Of a stretch of 64,000 nt of DNA, positions 1-9,256 are shown one piece after another. Origin of the DNA: Acidobacteriota bacterium (GTDB taxonomy: Bacteria; Acidobacteriota; Terriglobia; Acidiferrales; UBA7541); NCBI GenBank assembly GCA_013289825.1, contig JABCZF010000011.1, positions 1 through 64,000 on the forward strand. The letters run 5' to 3'. Position numbers and translations under genes: made by a program. Each line of letters begins with the position of its first letter. Position 1 is the first letter of the stretch. The notes under the pieces were generated by a model that did not search any database, had not been told where the DNA came from, and saw only the letters and a program-made list of their open reading frames with translations.

Positions 1-1
1 C

Positions 2-1909
2 CAGATCAACGCTGCCAATTTCAGCGACTTGGAAATCGCGTGGCGCATCAAGACGGATAATTTTGGCAACCGGCCGGAATACAAGCTTGAGGGCACGCCG
101 CTGATGGTGAACAGCGTTTTGTACGCGACGGCGGGGTCGCGCCGCGCGGTGATCGCGCTGGATGCCGCGACGGGGGAATTGCTTTGGGTGCATGGCGAGC
201 ACGAAGGCGCGCGCGGCGGAGCTGCTCCAAGGCAGCTTTCCGGGCGTGGTTTGGCGTATTGGTCCGACGGAAAGGAAGAACGAATTCTCTATGTGACACC
301 GGGTTACCGGCTGGTCTGCTTGAATGCAAAAACCGGCGTGCCAGTGGCGTCCTTCGGCAACGGCGGCGTACTGGATTTGAAGCTTGATGACGATCAGACG
401 ATCTTTCCGGACTTGACTACGGGCGAAATCGGCATTCAATCGGCGCCGGTGGTGGCGAAGGACACCGTGATTGTGGGCGCGGCGTTCCGCGAAGGCATGA
501 CGCCGAAGAGCATGCGCAACAATAAGGGTTATGTGCGCGGATTTGACGTTCGCACGGGAAGGCGCCTCTGGATTTTTCACACCATTCCGAAGAAGGGTGA
601 GCTTGGCTACGACACTTGGCTGAACGATTCCGCGGAGTATACCGGCAATACGGGAGTGTGGACGCAAATCACGGTGGATGAACAGCTCGGATTGGTCTAT
701 CTTCCGGTCGAATCTCCCACGAGCGATTACTACGGTGGGCACAGGCCGGGGAACAATTTGTTTGGCGAGAGCTTGGTTTGCGTGGATTTGAAGACCGGCC
801 AAAGGAAGTGGCACTTCCAATTGGTTCACCACCCGCTGTGGGACATGGATATTTCTTCGGCGCCGATCCTAGGGAACATTGTGGTGGACGGCAAACCGGT
901 CAAGGCCGTGGCCCAGCCGTCGAAACAAGGTTTTCTTTATGTTTTTGATCGCGTTACGGGCAAACCGGTGTGGCCCATCGAAGAGCGCAAAGTGGAAGTG
1001 GGGAGCGTGCCCGGCGAGTGGTATTCGCCAACACAGCCCTTCCCGACCAAGCCGCCGGCGTATAGCCGAAATGGCGTGTCCATTGACGATCTGATTGACT
1101 TTGCTCCCGAACTTCGTGAGAAGGCCAGGGCCATTGTTTCCAAATACCACTTGGGTCCCGTGTTTACGCCGCCGGTGGCCAGCCAAGCGGATGGTCCGCT
1201 GGGAACGCTGACCCTGGGTACAGCTTCCGGCGGAACGAATTGGCCAGGCGGTTCCTACGATCCCGAAACGCACATCGTCTACGCGTATGCTTGCAACGCT
1301 TGCGTGGAGCCGATCGGATTGGTGCCTGCTCCCAGGGATGTTTCTGATTTGAAATACATCGCCGGAGTGGATGGGCAGGAAGTAGGCATCATGAGAGGAC
1401 CGGGAGAAAACGCGGGCGCGGATTCGCCGATGCCTCCGAAGAAGGCATCGGGCGGTGGATTTGTGCGGTTGAACGTGGATGACCTTCCATTGATCAAGCC
1501 GCCGTACGGAACGATCACCGCGATTAGTCTCGACGAAGGAAAAATCGTCTGGCAGATCGCGCACGGCGAGACTCCAGACGTGGTGAGAAATTACCCGGCC
1601 TTTAAGGGCATGAACATCGCGCGAACCGGTCAGCAGACCTACAACGTCGGCACGTTGATCACGAAGACGCTGGTGATAGCCGGCGAAGGACAGGTGACGA
1701 CGACGGCGGATCATCCGCGCGGCGCGATGCTGCGCGCGTATGACAAAGCTACTGGGAAAGAAGTTGGCGCCGTGTATATGCCTGCGCCGCAAAGCGGTTC
1801 GCCGATGACGTACATGGTGAATGGCAAGCAGTACATCGTAGTGGCAGTGAGCGGCGGGCCGTACTCCGGCGAATATATTGCGTACACGTTGCCGTCGGCG
1901 GGTGAATGA
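2..1909 (+). CDS. PQQ-dependent dehydrogenase (quinoprotein glucose dehydrogenase-like), 5' end outside window
   Basis: Beta-propeller PQQ enzyme-like protein (LVCVDLKTGQRKWHFQLVHHPLWDMDISSAP, ITAISLDEGKIVWQIAHGETP). The open frame continues to the left edge (QINAANFSDLEIAWR), so the track start at TTG 29 is not the true start. Confidence 0.88.
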   Translation, partial: QINAANFSDLEIAWRIKTDNFGNRPEYKLEGTPLMVNSVLYATAGSRRAVIALDAATGELLWVHGEHEGARGGAAPRQLSGRGLAYWSDGKEERILYVTPGYRLVCLNAKTGVPVASFGNGGVLDLKLDDDQTIFPDLTTGEIGIQSAPVVAKDTVIVGAAFREGMTPKSMRNNKGYVRGFDVRTGRRLWIFHTIPKKGELGYDTWLNDSAEYTGNTGVWTQITVDEQLGLVYLPVESPTSDYYGGHRPGNNLFGESLVCVDLKTGQRKWHFQLVHHPLWDMDISSAPILGNIVVDGKPVKAVAQPSKQGFLYVFDRVTGKPVWPIEERKVEVGSVPGEWYSPTQPFPTKPPAYSRNGVSIDDLIDFAPELREKARAIVSKYHLGPVFTPPVASQADGPLGTLTLGTASGGTNWPGGSYDPETHIVYAYACNACVEPIGLVPAPRDVSDLKYIAGVDGQEVGIMRGPGENAGADSPMPPKKASGGGFVRLNVDDLPLIKPPYGTITAISLDEGKIVWQIAHGETPDVVRNYPAFKGMNIARTGQQTYNVGTLITKTLVIAGEGQVTTTADHPRGAMLRAYDKATGKEVGAVYMPAPQSGSPMTYMVNGKQYIVVAVSGGPYSGEYIAYTLPSAGE

Positions 1910-1922
1910 GCGAGGCGGCGGC

Positions 1923-2384
1923 GTGAAACTCCGGAACACGTCGGCCGCATGCGCTTGTCTGCTGTCCATTGCGGCCGCACGCAATGTACTTCGCGCTCAA
2001 GAGTCAACGGCGACGGAAACGCGCTCGGTGTGGGACGGCGTGTACACGGAGGAGCAGGCCAAACGCGGCGAGGCGCTGTATCAAAAAGAATGCAAGGGCT
2101 GCCATGGCGTTGCGCTCGCAGGCGGCGAATCGTCGCCACCGCTGACGGGCGGAGCCTTTCTGTCTAATTGGAACGGATTGACGCTGGGAGACTTGTTCGA
2201 ACGAATTCGCAAAACGATGCCGCAAAACGCTCCGGGCAAATTGAACCGGCAGCAAAACGCGGAGGTTCTCGCGTTCGTGCTCAGCGCCAACAAATTCCCT
2301 GCTGGAAAGATGGAACTTTCACGGCAGACAGAGTTTCTGAAAGAGATTTGGTTTGAAGCAGTGAAACCGGATCAAAAAAAATAG
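1923..2384 (+). CDS. c-type cytochrome
   Basis: Signal-like N-terminus and a single CKGCHG (CxxCH) haem motif. Likely GTG start at 1923, just after the PQQ gene. Confidence 0.82.
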   Translation: MKLRNTSAACACLLSIAAARNVLRAQESTATETRSVWDGVYTEEQAKRGEALYQKECKGCHGVALAGGESSPPLTGGAFLSNWNGLTLGDLFERIRKTMPQNAPGKLNRQQNAEVLAFVLSANKFPAGKMELSRQTEFLKEIWFEAVKPDQKK

Positions 2385-2430
2385 TCAGGCACTTGTCTTT
2401 CGAACCGTAACTGGCCGGCAAGATTCGTCA

Positions 2431-3192
2431 ATGGAGGCTAGACCCATGCAATCGAGACAAATAGTGATCCCCGTATTCGTGTTGGCGGCGGCGTTCGCCG
2501 GCTATGTCGCGGGATATGCGACAAAACCAACTCCACAGCAAGTTTTGAGCGGCCACTTCGACGGTCTTTCGATGGTTCCGAGCGCTGCGGCTCAGGAGAA
2601 TAAGCCGGAAAATAAAGAGGTGCTGCCGTTTGGCTACAACTCGCCGCGGCAGCCGGCGCTGGCCCCGGATGCGCCCCCGACTACCTACTGGAATATCGAC
2701 GACATAAAAAAGGCGCACGGAGAGCTCGCGGAAAAGGCGGCGAAATTGCTGGCCCAAGCCGGAAGCGGAGGATCGCAATCGATCGGAGGCGGGCCGGTGC
2801 ATATCCAGACGCGGAATTTTAGTATGTTCATGCTATACCGCATGCATCGCGAGCAGTCCGTGCCGAGCTTGACAAAAGTGAACAGCGTGTGGGACGACGC
2901 GGAAATGCATGCTGGGGCTTACGATTTTTATGTGATCACTGGCGGGACGGGCGAAATGATCGTGGGCGGGAAGATCGCCAACCGGCAGAATTTGGTGGAT
3001 AAGGATGGTCCTGTGCCTGGTGAGTATCGCGGGCAGCCGATCATCGGCGGACAAACATTTCGAGTCAAGGCGGGCGACTGGCTGCTCATACCGCCGGACA
3101 CACCGCATCAACCGAAGCCCGATGCTGGCGGGTTCAGCTACTTCATTATGAAGATCAATGTGGGGATTTACCCGTGGAGTTTGGTGCGCTAG
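2431..3192 (+). CDS. cupin-domain secreted/anchored protein
   Basis: N-terminal hydrophobic segment; cupin-like HAGAYDFYVITGGTGEMIVGG and GDWLLIPPDTPHQ. Confidence 0.75.
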   Translation: MEARPMQSRQIVIPVFVLAAAFAGYVAGYATKPTPQQVLSGHFDGLSMVPSAAAQENKPENKEVLPFGYNSPRQPALAPDAPPTTYWNIDDIKKAHGELAEKAAKLLAQAGSGGSQSIGGGPVHIQTRNFSMFMLYRMHREQSVPSLTKVNSVWDDAEMHAGAYDFYVITGGTGEMIVGGKIANRQNLVDKDGPVPGEYRGQPIIGGQTFRVKAGDWLLIPPDTPHQPKPDAGGFSYFIMKINVGIYPWSLVR

Positions 3193-3215
3193 AGCGCCGT
3201 GTCCCGGCCACTTGG

Positions 3216-4466
3216 CTAGTGGGATTCCTGACGTTTCGCACCGGGTGCGAGATTCTCGTACACTTTGCCGGCTTTCATGACGAAAACGACGCGGCGAGCG
3301 GCGGTGGGGTCAAGGAGAGGATCGCCGCCCATGGCGATGATATCGGCGTCCATACCTCTAGCGATGGCGCCAACTCTGTCCTGGAGGCCCAAGGACTCGG
3401 CGGAGATGGAAGTTGCCGACATGATTGCGGCCATGGGGTCTTGGCCGCCGTCGCGCACGCGCACGATGAATTCTTCATAGTTACGTCCGTGGGCACCGGC
3501 GACGGCATCCGTGCCGTAGACAATCTTCAGATCTTTGTGTTTCAGCGCTTTCTTGAAAGTATCCAGGACGATGGCGATGCCTTTCTCCATGAAGGCGAAA
3601 CCTTGCTCGTTGTAGTTGCCGATACCCAGGAATTTTTCTTTGTTTTGGAGGTAATTCTGCAGGACCAGACCAATGTTCGGGTCGTAGTAGGTGCCATGCT
3701 GCGCCATGAGCGCGAACACGTCGTCGGTAACGTACGCGCCATGTTCGATCGCAGTGCAGCCCGCGAGCGTTGCGGCCTTAGCCGATTCCGCGGAATGCGC
3801 ATGAACAATCGTGCGCAAGCCGAGGGATTTGGCTTCACCGCAGGCTGCTGTAAGCTGCTCGTCGGTCATCGTCTGCGTGCCCCCTTCGCGGATGCTCTTG
3901 GAGGCGAAGAGTTTGATAAAGTCCGCGCCTTGTTGTTTTCTTTCGCGCACCAGTTCGCGTAGTTTTTCTGGCGGGCCGCTTTTTTCGTCGAGGGGTTCGA
4001 GCGAAGTCAGCATGCGCGGACCGGGGATGATTCCGCGAGCGATAGCGTCGCGCAAGTCTCGGTCTTCGGGCGAACCGGGACTTTGGATCGTGGTGAAGCC
4101 GGCATTGAGAGTGAGGATGGCGTTATCCGCGGCGTGGAGCATCGCGCGCACGGGAGGCTCGTCTTTCCCGGCGAGGCGGCCGTTATCAAAGTGCCAGACG
4201 ATGTGCGCGTGCGTGTCAATCCAGCCGGGAACGACGGTTAGGTCGGCGAGGTCGTAGGTGATCGCGCCAGCTGGCGGCGCACCGCCGACACGGGCGATTT
4301 TTCCGCCCTCGACGACGATAACCGTGTTGCGGAGCACATGACCTTTGCCGTCGAGAACAGTCGTGGCCCTCAAAACAATGGGGCCTTCCTGGCCCGCAGC
4401 GACCCTCGTAACCAGCGGTGTGGCTAAGAGAGAAACCGCGAGGACAAATCGCAAGTATCTTGGCAT
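3216..4466 (-). CDS. amidohydrolase family protein (imidazolonepropionase/prolidase-like), secreted
   Basis: VVPGWIDTHAHIVWH, TIVHAHSAESAKAATLAGCTAIEHGAY, VYGTDA motifs; signal peptide. Confidence 0.88.
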   Translation of the reverse strand: MPRYLRFVLAVSLLATPLVTRVAAGQEGPIVLRATTVLDGKGHVLRNTVIVVEGGKIARVGGAPPAGAITYDLADLTVVPGWIDTHAHIVWHFDNGRLAGKDEPPVRAMLHAADNAILTLNAGFTTIQSPGSPEDRDLRDAIARGIIPGPRMLTSLEPLDEKSGPPEKLRELVRERKQQGADFIKLFASKSIREGGTQTMTDEQLTAACGEAKSLGLRTIVHAHSAESAKAATLAGCTAIEHGAYVTDDVFALMAQHGTYYDPNIGLVLQNYLQNKEKFLGIGNYNEQGFAFMEKGIAIVLDTFKKALKHKDLKIVYGTDAVAGAHGRNYEEFIVRVRDGGQDPMAAIMSATSISAESLGLQDRVGAIARGMDADIIAMGGDPLLDPTAARRVVFVMKAGKVYENLAPGAKRQESH

Positions 4467-4695
4467 GGAAGCTCCTAAGGAACTTATGGCTGCGTTCCTT
4501 GAATCGTCGCTTGAATGACTACGGCTCGATATGGGTGTACCGCGAAATCACAACTCATGCAAGCGTTGCGCGCGGGGGGTTCAGATCAGGATCGAGACGG
4601 AAACAGAGAGATTGAGCCCATTCCATTTATTTAAGGATGGGAGACCCCCGAGCTGGGCCTTTATGGGCTAAGATGGTTGAAGGAGAGGCTCCATC

Positions 4696-4872
4696 ATGTC
4701 ACCTCAAGACCTCCTCAACTTGATTTCCACGCTCTCCCGTGAGCAGCAGGATGCTGTGGAAGAGTTTGTCCGCATCCTCAAGAAAGAAAAAGCGCCCGGC
4801 GTGGCCTTCCGTGAAGCCTTGGATGAGTTTGTTGGTGAGCATCCCGAGTTGCTCCGCCGTTTGGCCCAGTGA
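4696..4872 (+). CDS. small antitoxin-like protein (58 aa) of a Doc toxin pair
   Basis: Manual translation MSPQDLLNLISTLSREQQDAVEEFVRILKKEKAPGVAFREALDEFVGEHPELLRRLAQ*. Stop overlaps the Doc start (GTGA). Confidence 0.65.
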   Translation: MSPQDLLNLISTLSREQQDAVEEFVRILKKEKAPGVAFREALDEFVGEHPELLRRLAQ

Positions 4873-5243
4873 GCCGCTACCTAGTTGTGAACGAAGTTCT
4901 CGAAATCAACGCCGAGGTGGTGCGCAAATTCGGCGGAATCCACGTACTTCGAGATAGCGGAGCCTTACAATCTGGGGTGGGGCGGCTCGAGAGCGGATAT
5001 TACGCCGATGCCATCGAAGAAGCTGCCGCTCTTTTCGAGAGCTTGTCACAAAACCATCCGTTTCTGGATGGGAACAAGCGGACGGCGATAACGGCCACCG
5101 GCGTTTTCCTTCTGCTGAATGGGTACAGGCTGCTTTTCGATGACCTGGAAGCGTACAACTGGCTGATTGGCCTGTACGAGTCCGGACGAGTGAGCAAATC
5201 AACCATAGAGCCGTGGCTGCGGCAGCACGCCGCGCCAATTTGA
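4869..5243 (+). CDS. doc: type II toxin, death-on-curing (Doc/Fic) family
   Basis: Fic/Doc motif NHPFLDGNKRTA; 124 aa; 4-bp overlap with upstream small ORF. Confidence 0.88.
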   Translation: MSRYLVVNEVLEINAEVVRKFGGIHVLRDSGALQSGVGRLESGYYADAIEEAAALFESLSQNHPFLDGNKRTAITATGVFLLLNGYRLLFDDLEAYNWLIGLYESGRVSKSTIEPWLRQHAAPI

Positions 5244-5292
5244 TCGCCTATCGCCTCTGTTCTGCCGAAATCCGCGTATCAAAAACAGGCCT

Positions 5293-6267
5293 TCACTTGC
5301 TCGCGGGAGTGATGACGATGTTGCGAAACATCACGCGCCCTTTTTCAGTGCCTTGGAGGTAGATGGGGCCAGGCAATTCTTCGTGGCTATCGAGGGCACC
5401 GCCAGTGATGCCGGGGATTTCCTTGTTGTCGATGATGGTTTTGCCGTTTAGGACGAGCGTAATCATGCGGCCGATAAGCGTGACGTCGTAGGTCTGCCAT
5501 TGGTCCGGCGTGCGCGCAGGCTCCGGCGAAGGAGCGAGAAAACCGTAGACTCCGCCCATGCGCTGACTCGCAGGATCCCCGGCGGAATCGGTTTCGATTT
5601 GCACTTCGTAGCGGCCGCGGAGATACACGCCGCTATTGGATTGGGGGCCGCAGTTGAACTCAACGTGGAGTTTGAAGTCTTCAAATTTGGAGCTGTTGAT
5701 CAACTCAGGGCCACGGTCGGGCCTCACCAGAATTCCATTTTCTACTTTCCACACAGGCGCTGCACCGGGCTTGTCTTCGTGCCACCCAGCCAGATCCTTT
5801 CCGTTGAAAAGCGGAATCGAGGAGGCCCAGTTTGGTGGGCTGGTCCTTTTCAGAACGGGTGCTCTGCGGCCGGTCCACTGCCACGTTTTACCGTCGGGGG
5901 CGTTGGTAGTGCCGGAGAGAATTTTCCCGGTCAGGGTGCCCTCGAACACCATGTCGGTTTTACTGTCTTCCTCTTCCTTGGGGGAGACGAACTTCAGGCG
6001 GCCGTTCGAGAGTTCGGCACTCGGGAGCGGCCGGGCGTTTCCCCAGCGGCCCACCATCTGGGCTGTGAGATGGCCATTTTCGTCGCGCAGTTCCAGCCAG
6101 GAAGGATACTCGCGGTCGGGGGCCTTCAGCGTCAAGTCCCAGCGGCCGAGAAAAGGTTTGGCGGAGTCTCTTGAGGAATTTGCTGCGGATTTATCGTTCT
6201 GGGAATGCGCTCGAGCGGCCAACAAAACGACCGTTAGGAACGCCAACAAGATTTTGCGAATCTTCAT
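5293..6267 (-). CDS. DUF1080 (3-keto-disaccharide hydrolase-like) secreted protein
   Basis: LFNGKDLAGWHEDKPG, SNSGVYLRGRYEVQIETDS, GPIYLQGTEKGRVMFRNIVITP; signal peptide. Confidence 0.88.
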   Translation of the reverse strand: MKIRKILLAFLTVVLLAARAHSQNDKSAANSSRDSAKPFLGRWDLTLKAPDREYPSWLELRDENGHLTAQMVGRWGNARPLPSAELSNGRLKFVSPKEEEDSKTDMVFEGTLTGKILSGTTNAPDGKTWQWTGRRAPVLKRTSPPNWASSIPLFNGKDLAGWHEDKPGAAPVWKVENGILVRPDRGPELINSSKFEDFKLHVEFNCGPQSNSGVYLRGRYEVQIETDSAGDPASQRMGGVYGFLAPSPEPARTPDQWQTYDVTLIGRMITLVLNGKTIIDNKEIPGITGGALDSHEELPGPIYLQGTEKGRVMFRNIVITPASK

Positions 6268-6325
6268 CGGGTGATGAATCCCTTCTCGCCAACGTCCGTT
6301 TATGGCTTGCGGTTTTGCTGCGCTC

Positions 6326-6766
6326 TCACTGATCTTTTTCCAGATACTCGTCCGGGACGTCGTCTTCCGGGACTTCGTGCGTCCTTACCTCGCCTTCATC
6401 AGCATCGGGAACGTCTTCGATGCCTTTAACGATTTCCGCCTCCAAGGCGTTTCCTTCTTCGAGCAATTCGTCCACGCTCTCTGAATCCGCGCCCGCGCGG
6501 TTTGACAAACCTTGCAGATCCCCGGACTGGCCGCCCGAGTTCGCGCCCAGACCCTTGGGCTCGAACACGATTGTGTCGCCACCCTCGCTCTTGCCGCGGG
6601 ATTTGGCTTTCTTGAGTGGTGCCTTCTTTTTTGCAGCAGCCTTTCTGACCGCGGCGGCTTTGTTGGCAGGCGCAGGTTTTTTCGCCGTCTTTCGCCGGGG
6701 CGCCGCTTTCCGACTCAGGGCTTTCTTGGGTTTGATCTGCTTTTTCTTTTTGTTCTTCGTGGCCAT
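6326..6766 (-). CDS. Lys/Ala-rich histone H1-like N-terminus with acidic C-terminus, hypothetical
   Basis: MATKNKKKKQIKPKKALSRKAAPRRKTAKK... followed by an Asp/Glu-rich tail. Confidence 0.6.
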   Translation of the reverse strand: MATKNKKKKQIKPKKALSRKAAPRRKTAKKPAPANKAAAVRKAAAKKKAPLKKAKSRGKSEGGDTIVFEPKGLGANSGGQSGDLQGLSNRAGADSESVDELLEEGNALEAEIVKGIEDVPDADEGEVRTHEVPEDDVPDEYLEKDQ

Positions 6767-6898
6767 GCCTGGAGTCTATCACTGACGCCACCTAGCGCGC
6801 ATTTCTTCCCGCGGGCTGAGGTGGAAGTGGCGCAGCTTGCAAAGCAGGGTGACAACCTCTAGTCTGCTTGGGTTTGCGCTAAGGAAAGGGCCCATCAC

Positions 6899-7573
6899 TT
6901 GCCGGATCTCACTCCTGATGTTCTCGTTTTCGGATTCATTTGGTATATCGCTTTTCTGTTTTCGACGACGTGTCACGAAGCCGCGCACGCCTTGGTCGCC
7001 AAGATGGGCGGCGATGAAACGGCGGCGCAAGGCGGGCAGGTGTCGCTGAATCCTGTGCCGCACATGCGGCGCGAACCCTGGGGAATGGTGGTTATACCGA
7101 TTATTTCGTTCTTGTTCATGGGCCGAATGTTTGGATGGGCGAGCGCGCCGTACGACCCGCTTTGGGAGCGGCGGCATCCGCGGCGGTCCGGATGGATGGC
7201 ACTTGCCGGTCCAGCGGCAAATTTTTCGTTGATGCTCCTCGCAGTAGCTTGCCTACATGTGGGAGACGCGGCAGGCTGGTTTCATCCCAACCCCCTCACG
7301 GGCCATCGTGATTTCGCGGCCACCACGCTGCTGATCTTCTTCTCGCTGAACTTGCTGCTGGGGACGTTCAATCTGCTTCCGGTGGCACCGCTCGATGGCA
7401 GCACGGTGATCCTGCTCTTTATGAGTGAAAAGACGGCACAACGCTACCTGGACTGGCTGCGTGCGAACAGCCTGGCCATGGCCGGGCTGCTCGTGGGCAT
7501 TCTCGTGTTTCGCTACATCTACGATCCGATAAACACCTTCGTGGCCAGGCTGCTGCTTCCGGGAAACATTTAG
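6899..7573 (+). CDS. site-2 protease (M50) family membrane protein
   Basis: TCHEAAHALVAKMGGD (HExxH) and NLLPVAPLDGS (second metal-site motif); multiple TM segments. Confidence 0.85.
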   Translation: MPDLTPDVLVFGFIWYIAFLFSTTCHEAAHALVAKMGGDETAAQGGQVSLNPVPHMRREPWGMVVIPIISFLFMGRMFGWASAPYDPLWERRHPRRSGWMALAGPAANFSLMLLAVACLHVGDAAGWFHPNPLTGHRDFAATTLLIFFSLNLLLGTFNLLPVAPLDGSTVILLFMSEKTAQRYLDWLRANSLAMAGLLVGILVFRYIYDPINTFVARLLLPGNI

Positions 7574-7734
7574 TCAGTGAACCGAATCTGAACACTCCAG
7601 AGAGAACTGTCACTCCGGCGAACATCCGCGAAGACCTCCCGGACCCTACCTTTAGGGCAAGCGTTTCATTTTCAATCAGTTACAAGAATGGCGAGTGGGT
7701 CTCGGCCTGCATTTCCCTACTGCGGAGGCTCTAG

Positions 7735-8127
7735 ATGCTTCGCTACACCCATTTTCCTGTTACCCGCTGGTATGCCGTGGAAGTGTCTGGCTGGGATCGC
7801 ACGGAGAGCTTTTTTGTGGAGACGTGCGAACTCGAGTGGAAGGAGGAGTCCGATAAGCAGGTCACGCTAAAGCGGGTTATCAACGATAATGCCGTCCTGC
7901 TGGTGAGGCTTCTGCAATTCGACGAGTCCGACCGTTCCGACCCTGTTGTTTGTGAAGCAAAATGGGTTCGCAGAACAAAGGGTGGGCTGCACCAATTCCG
8001 CCTCAACACGGTGGTTCCCCGCCGGAGAGAACAAGAGAGCTCGGTAGCCTGGCCAGAGCCGGTGATGCAAGCAGGGGAAATGCCGTTTGCATGGGAAGTG
8101 GAACGGCGTAATTCCGCACCGAAATGA
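7735..8127 (+). CDS. hypothetical protein
   Basis: 130-aa ORF with plausible composition; no family recognised. Confidence 0.5.
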   Translation: MLRYTHFPVTRWYAVEVSGWDRTESFFVETCELEWKEESDKQVTLKRVINDNAVLLVRLLQFDESDRSDPVVCEAKWVRRTKGGLHQFRLNTVVPRRREQESSVAWPEPVMQAGEMPFAWEVERRNSAPK

Positions 8128-8321
8128 CACTGTGGCCCCACACAAAAGTCGCTGGAGACGCTTCCTAGTGCGCCCACTCGGAAGAGCCGCCTGCCTACCA
8201 AGGGGATTTGCCCCCGGGGAGAGTCCGTAAATTACTGATTCTCTTGGATGTGGTGGGTTGTTCCTATGACAAGGACGGGGACGGTCCGGCCAATCGCAAG
8301 TTCAGGGAAAGGTCGAGGGAT

Positions 8322-8336
8322 TGGCACAAGCGTTGC
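8322..8336 (+). promoter_or_regulatory. candidate sigma-54 (-24/-12) promoter
   Basis: TGGCACAAGCGTTGC: GG and GC elements exactly 10 nt apart, matching TGGCAC-N5-TTGC. Confidence 0.7.
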
Positions 8337-8346
8337 GGTGGTAGTC

Positions 8347-8919
8347 ATGGTGGCACACGCACATAGCAAGTCTGTTGAAGTGGCGGCGCCCAAGACTTCC
8401 TTGACTCCGTGTCTTCCGGACCACGATCACGCCCAATTGGATTTGCTTTCCGCGGCTATGGAAGACATGGGCTACCAGGCCATCACCACCTCGGATCCAG
8501 AAGAGGCTTTGGGCTTGGTGCGTTCCGGGCAGTGCCGGCAGCACCGGGGTCTGCGCAGGCCAGAGGGTCGTGACTGGCGGCCGCTGGCGCTCGACCAAGT
8601 GCGCAAATTGCACATCCAGAGAGTGCTCGAGCTGTGCCTGGGGAATCGCCTGAGGGCCGCGCAGATTCTGGGAATCGGCCGAACGAGTCTCTATCGCTAT
8701 CGGAAGTGTGATGGGTATGCCACCGTTGGCTCTTACGTGCTGTTCCTCAAAGGCACAGTGTCCCGCGTTCGTGCCGCCATACTCCTCACGGGCATTCGTA
8801 AGACAAGGAAAATGCGGAGCTTGCGGCAGCAGCGTTTGGCAAGCGCCTTGCAGCTAGCAAGAGCGCTTACAAAAGCTAAATCGCAGAGCTTTCAGCCCTT
8901 AAACGGACGAGCTGGATGA
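8347..8919 (+). CDS. degenerate response-regulator receiver joined to a Fis-type HTH (no AAA+ domain)
   Basis: DHAQLDLLSAAMEDMGYQAITTSDPEEALGLVRSGQC (receiver-like), then RPLALDQVRKLHIQRVLELCLGNRLRAAQILGIGRTSLYRYRK (NtrC-type C-terminal HTH). Start codon uncertain. Confidence 0.6.
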   Translation: MVAHAHSKSVEVAAPKTSLTPCLPDHDHAQLDLLSAAMEDMGYQAITTSDPEEALGLVRSGQCRQHRGLRRPEGRDWRPLALDQVRKLHIQRVLELCLGNRLRAAQILGIGRTSLYRYRKCDGYATVGSYVLFLKGTVSRVRAAILLTGIRKTRKMRSLRQQRLASALQLARALTKAKSQSFQPLNGRAG

Positions 8920-9051
8920 ACGAACGATCTAGGATCGAAAAGATTTGCGCGGAAGTCCGTGGCCATGCCTGGCAACGGACCCGCGCGAAACGGTGCCCAC
9001 CTACGGTAGTTCCTCAGCATACGCCTCGAACTGCTAGCCAGAACCCCCAAA

Positions 9052-9091
9052 GAGCGCCGCTCTCCCTCCCCTGAGGGGGAGTGCGGCGCTC
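9052..9091. terminator. strong GC hairpin between convergent genes
   Basis: GAGCGCCGC-T-CTCCC...GGGAG-T-GCGGCGCTC followed by CTTTCCTT. Confidence 0.55.
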
Positions 9092-9256
9092 CTTTCCTTA
9101 GCAGCTGTTGTGCGACGCCGGGGCGGTTCCCGGTGTTGCGGTGATTCGGGACTCGCGCGAGATGTCTTAGCCAGATTTTGAAAAAAGAACGCCTGCAATC
9201 CGGTGAGATGATTTTCCCGCCCACAATCCGCAGGGACGGGTGAACGGGTGAACGAG

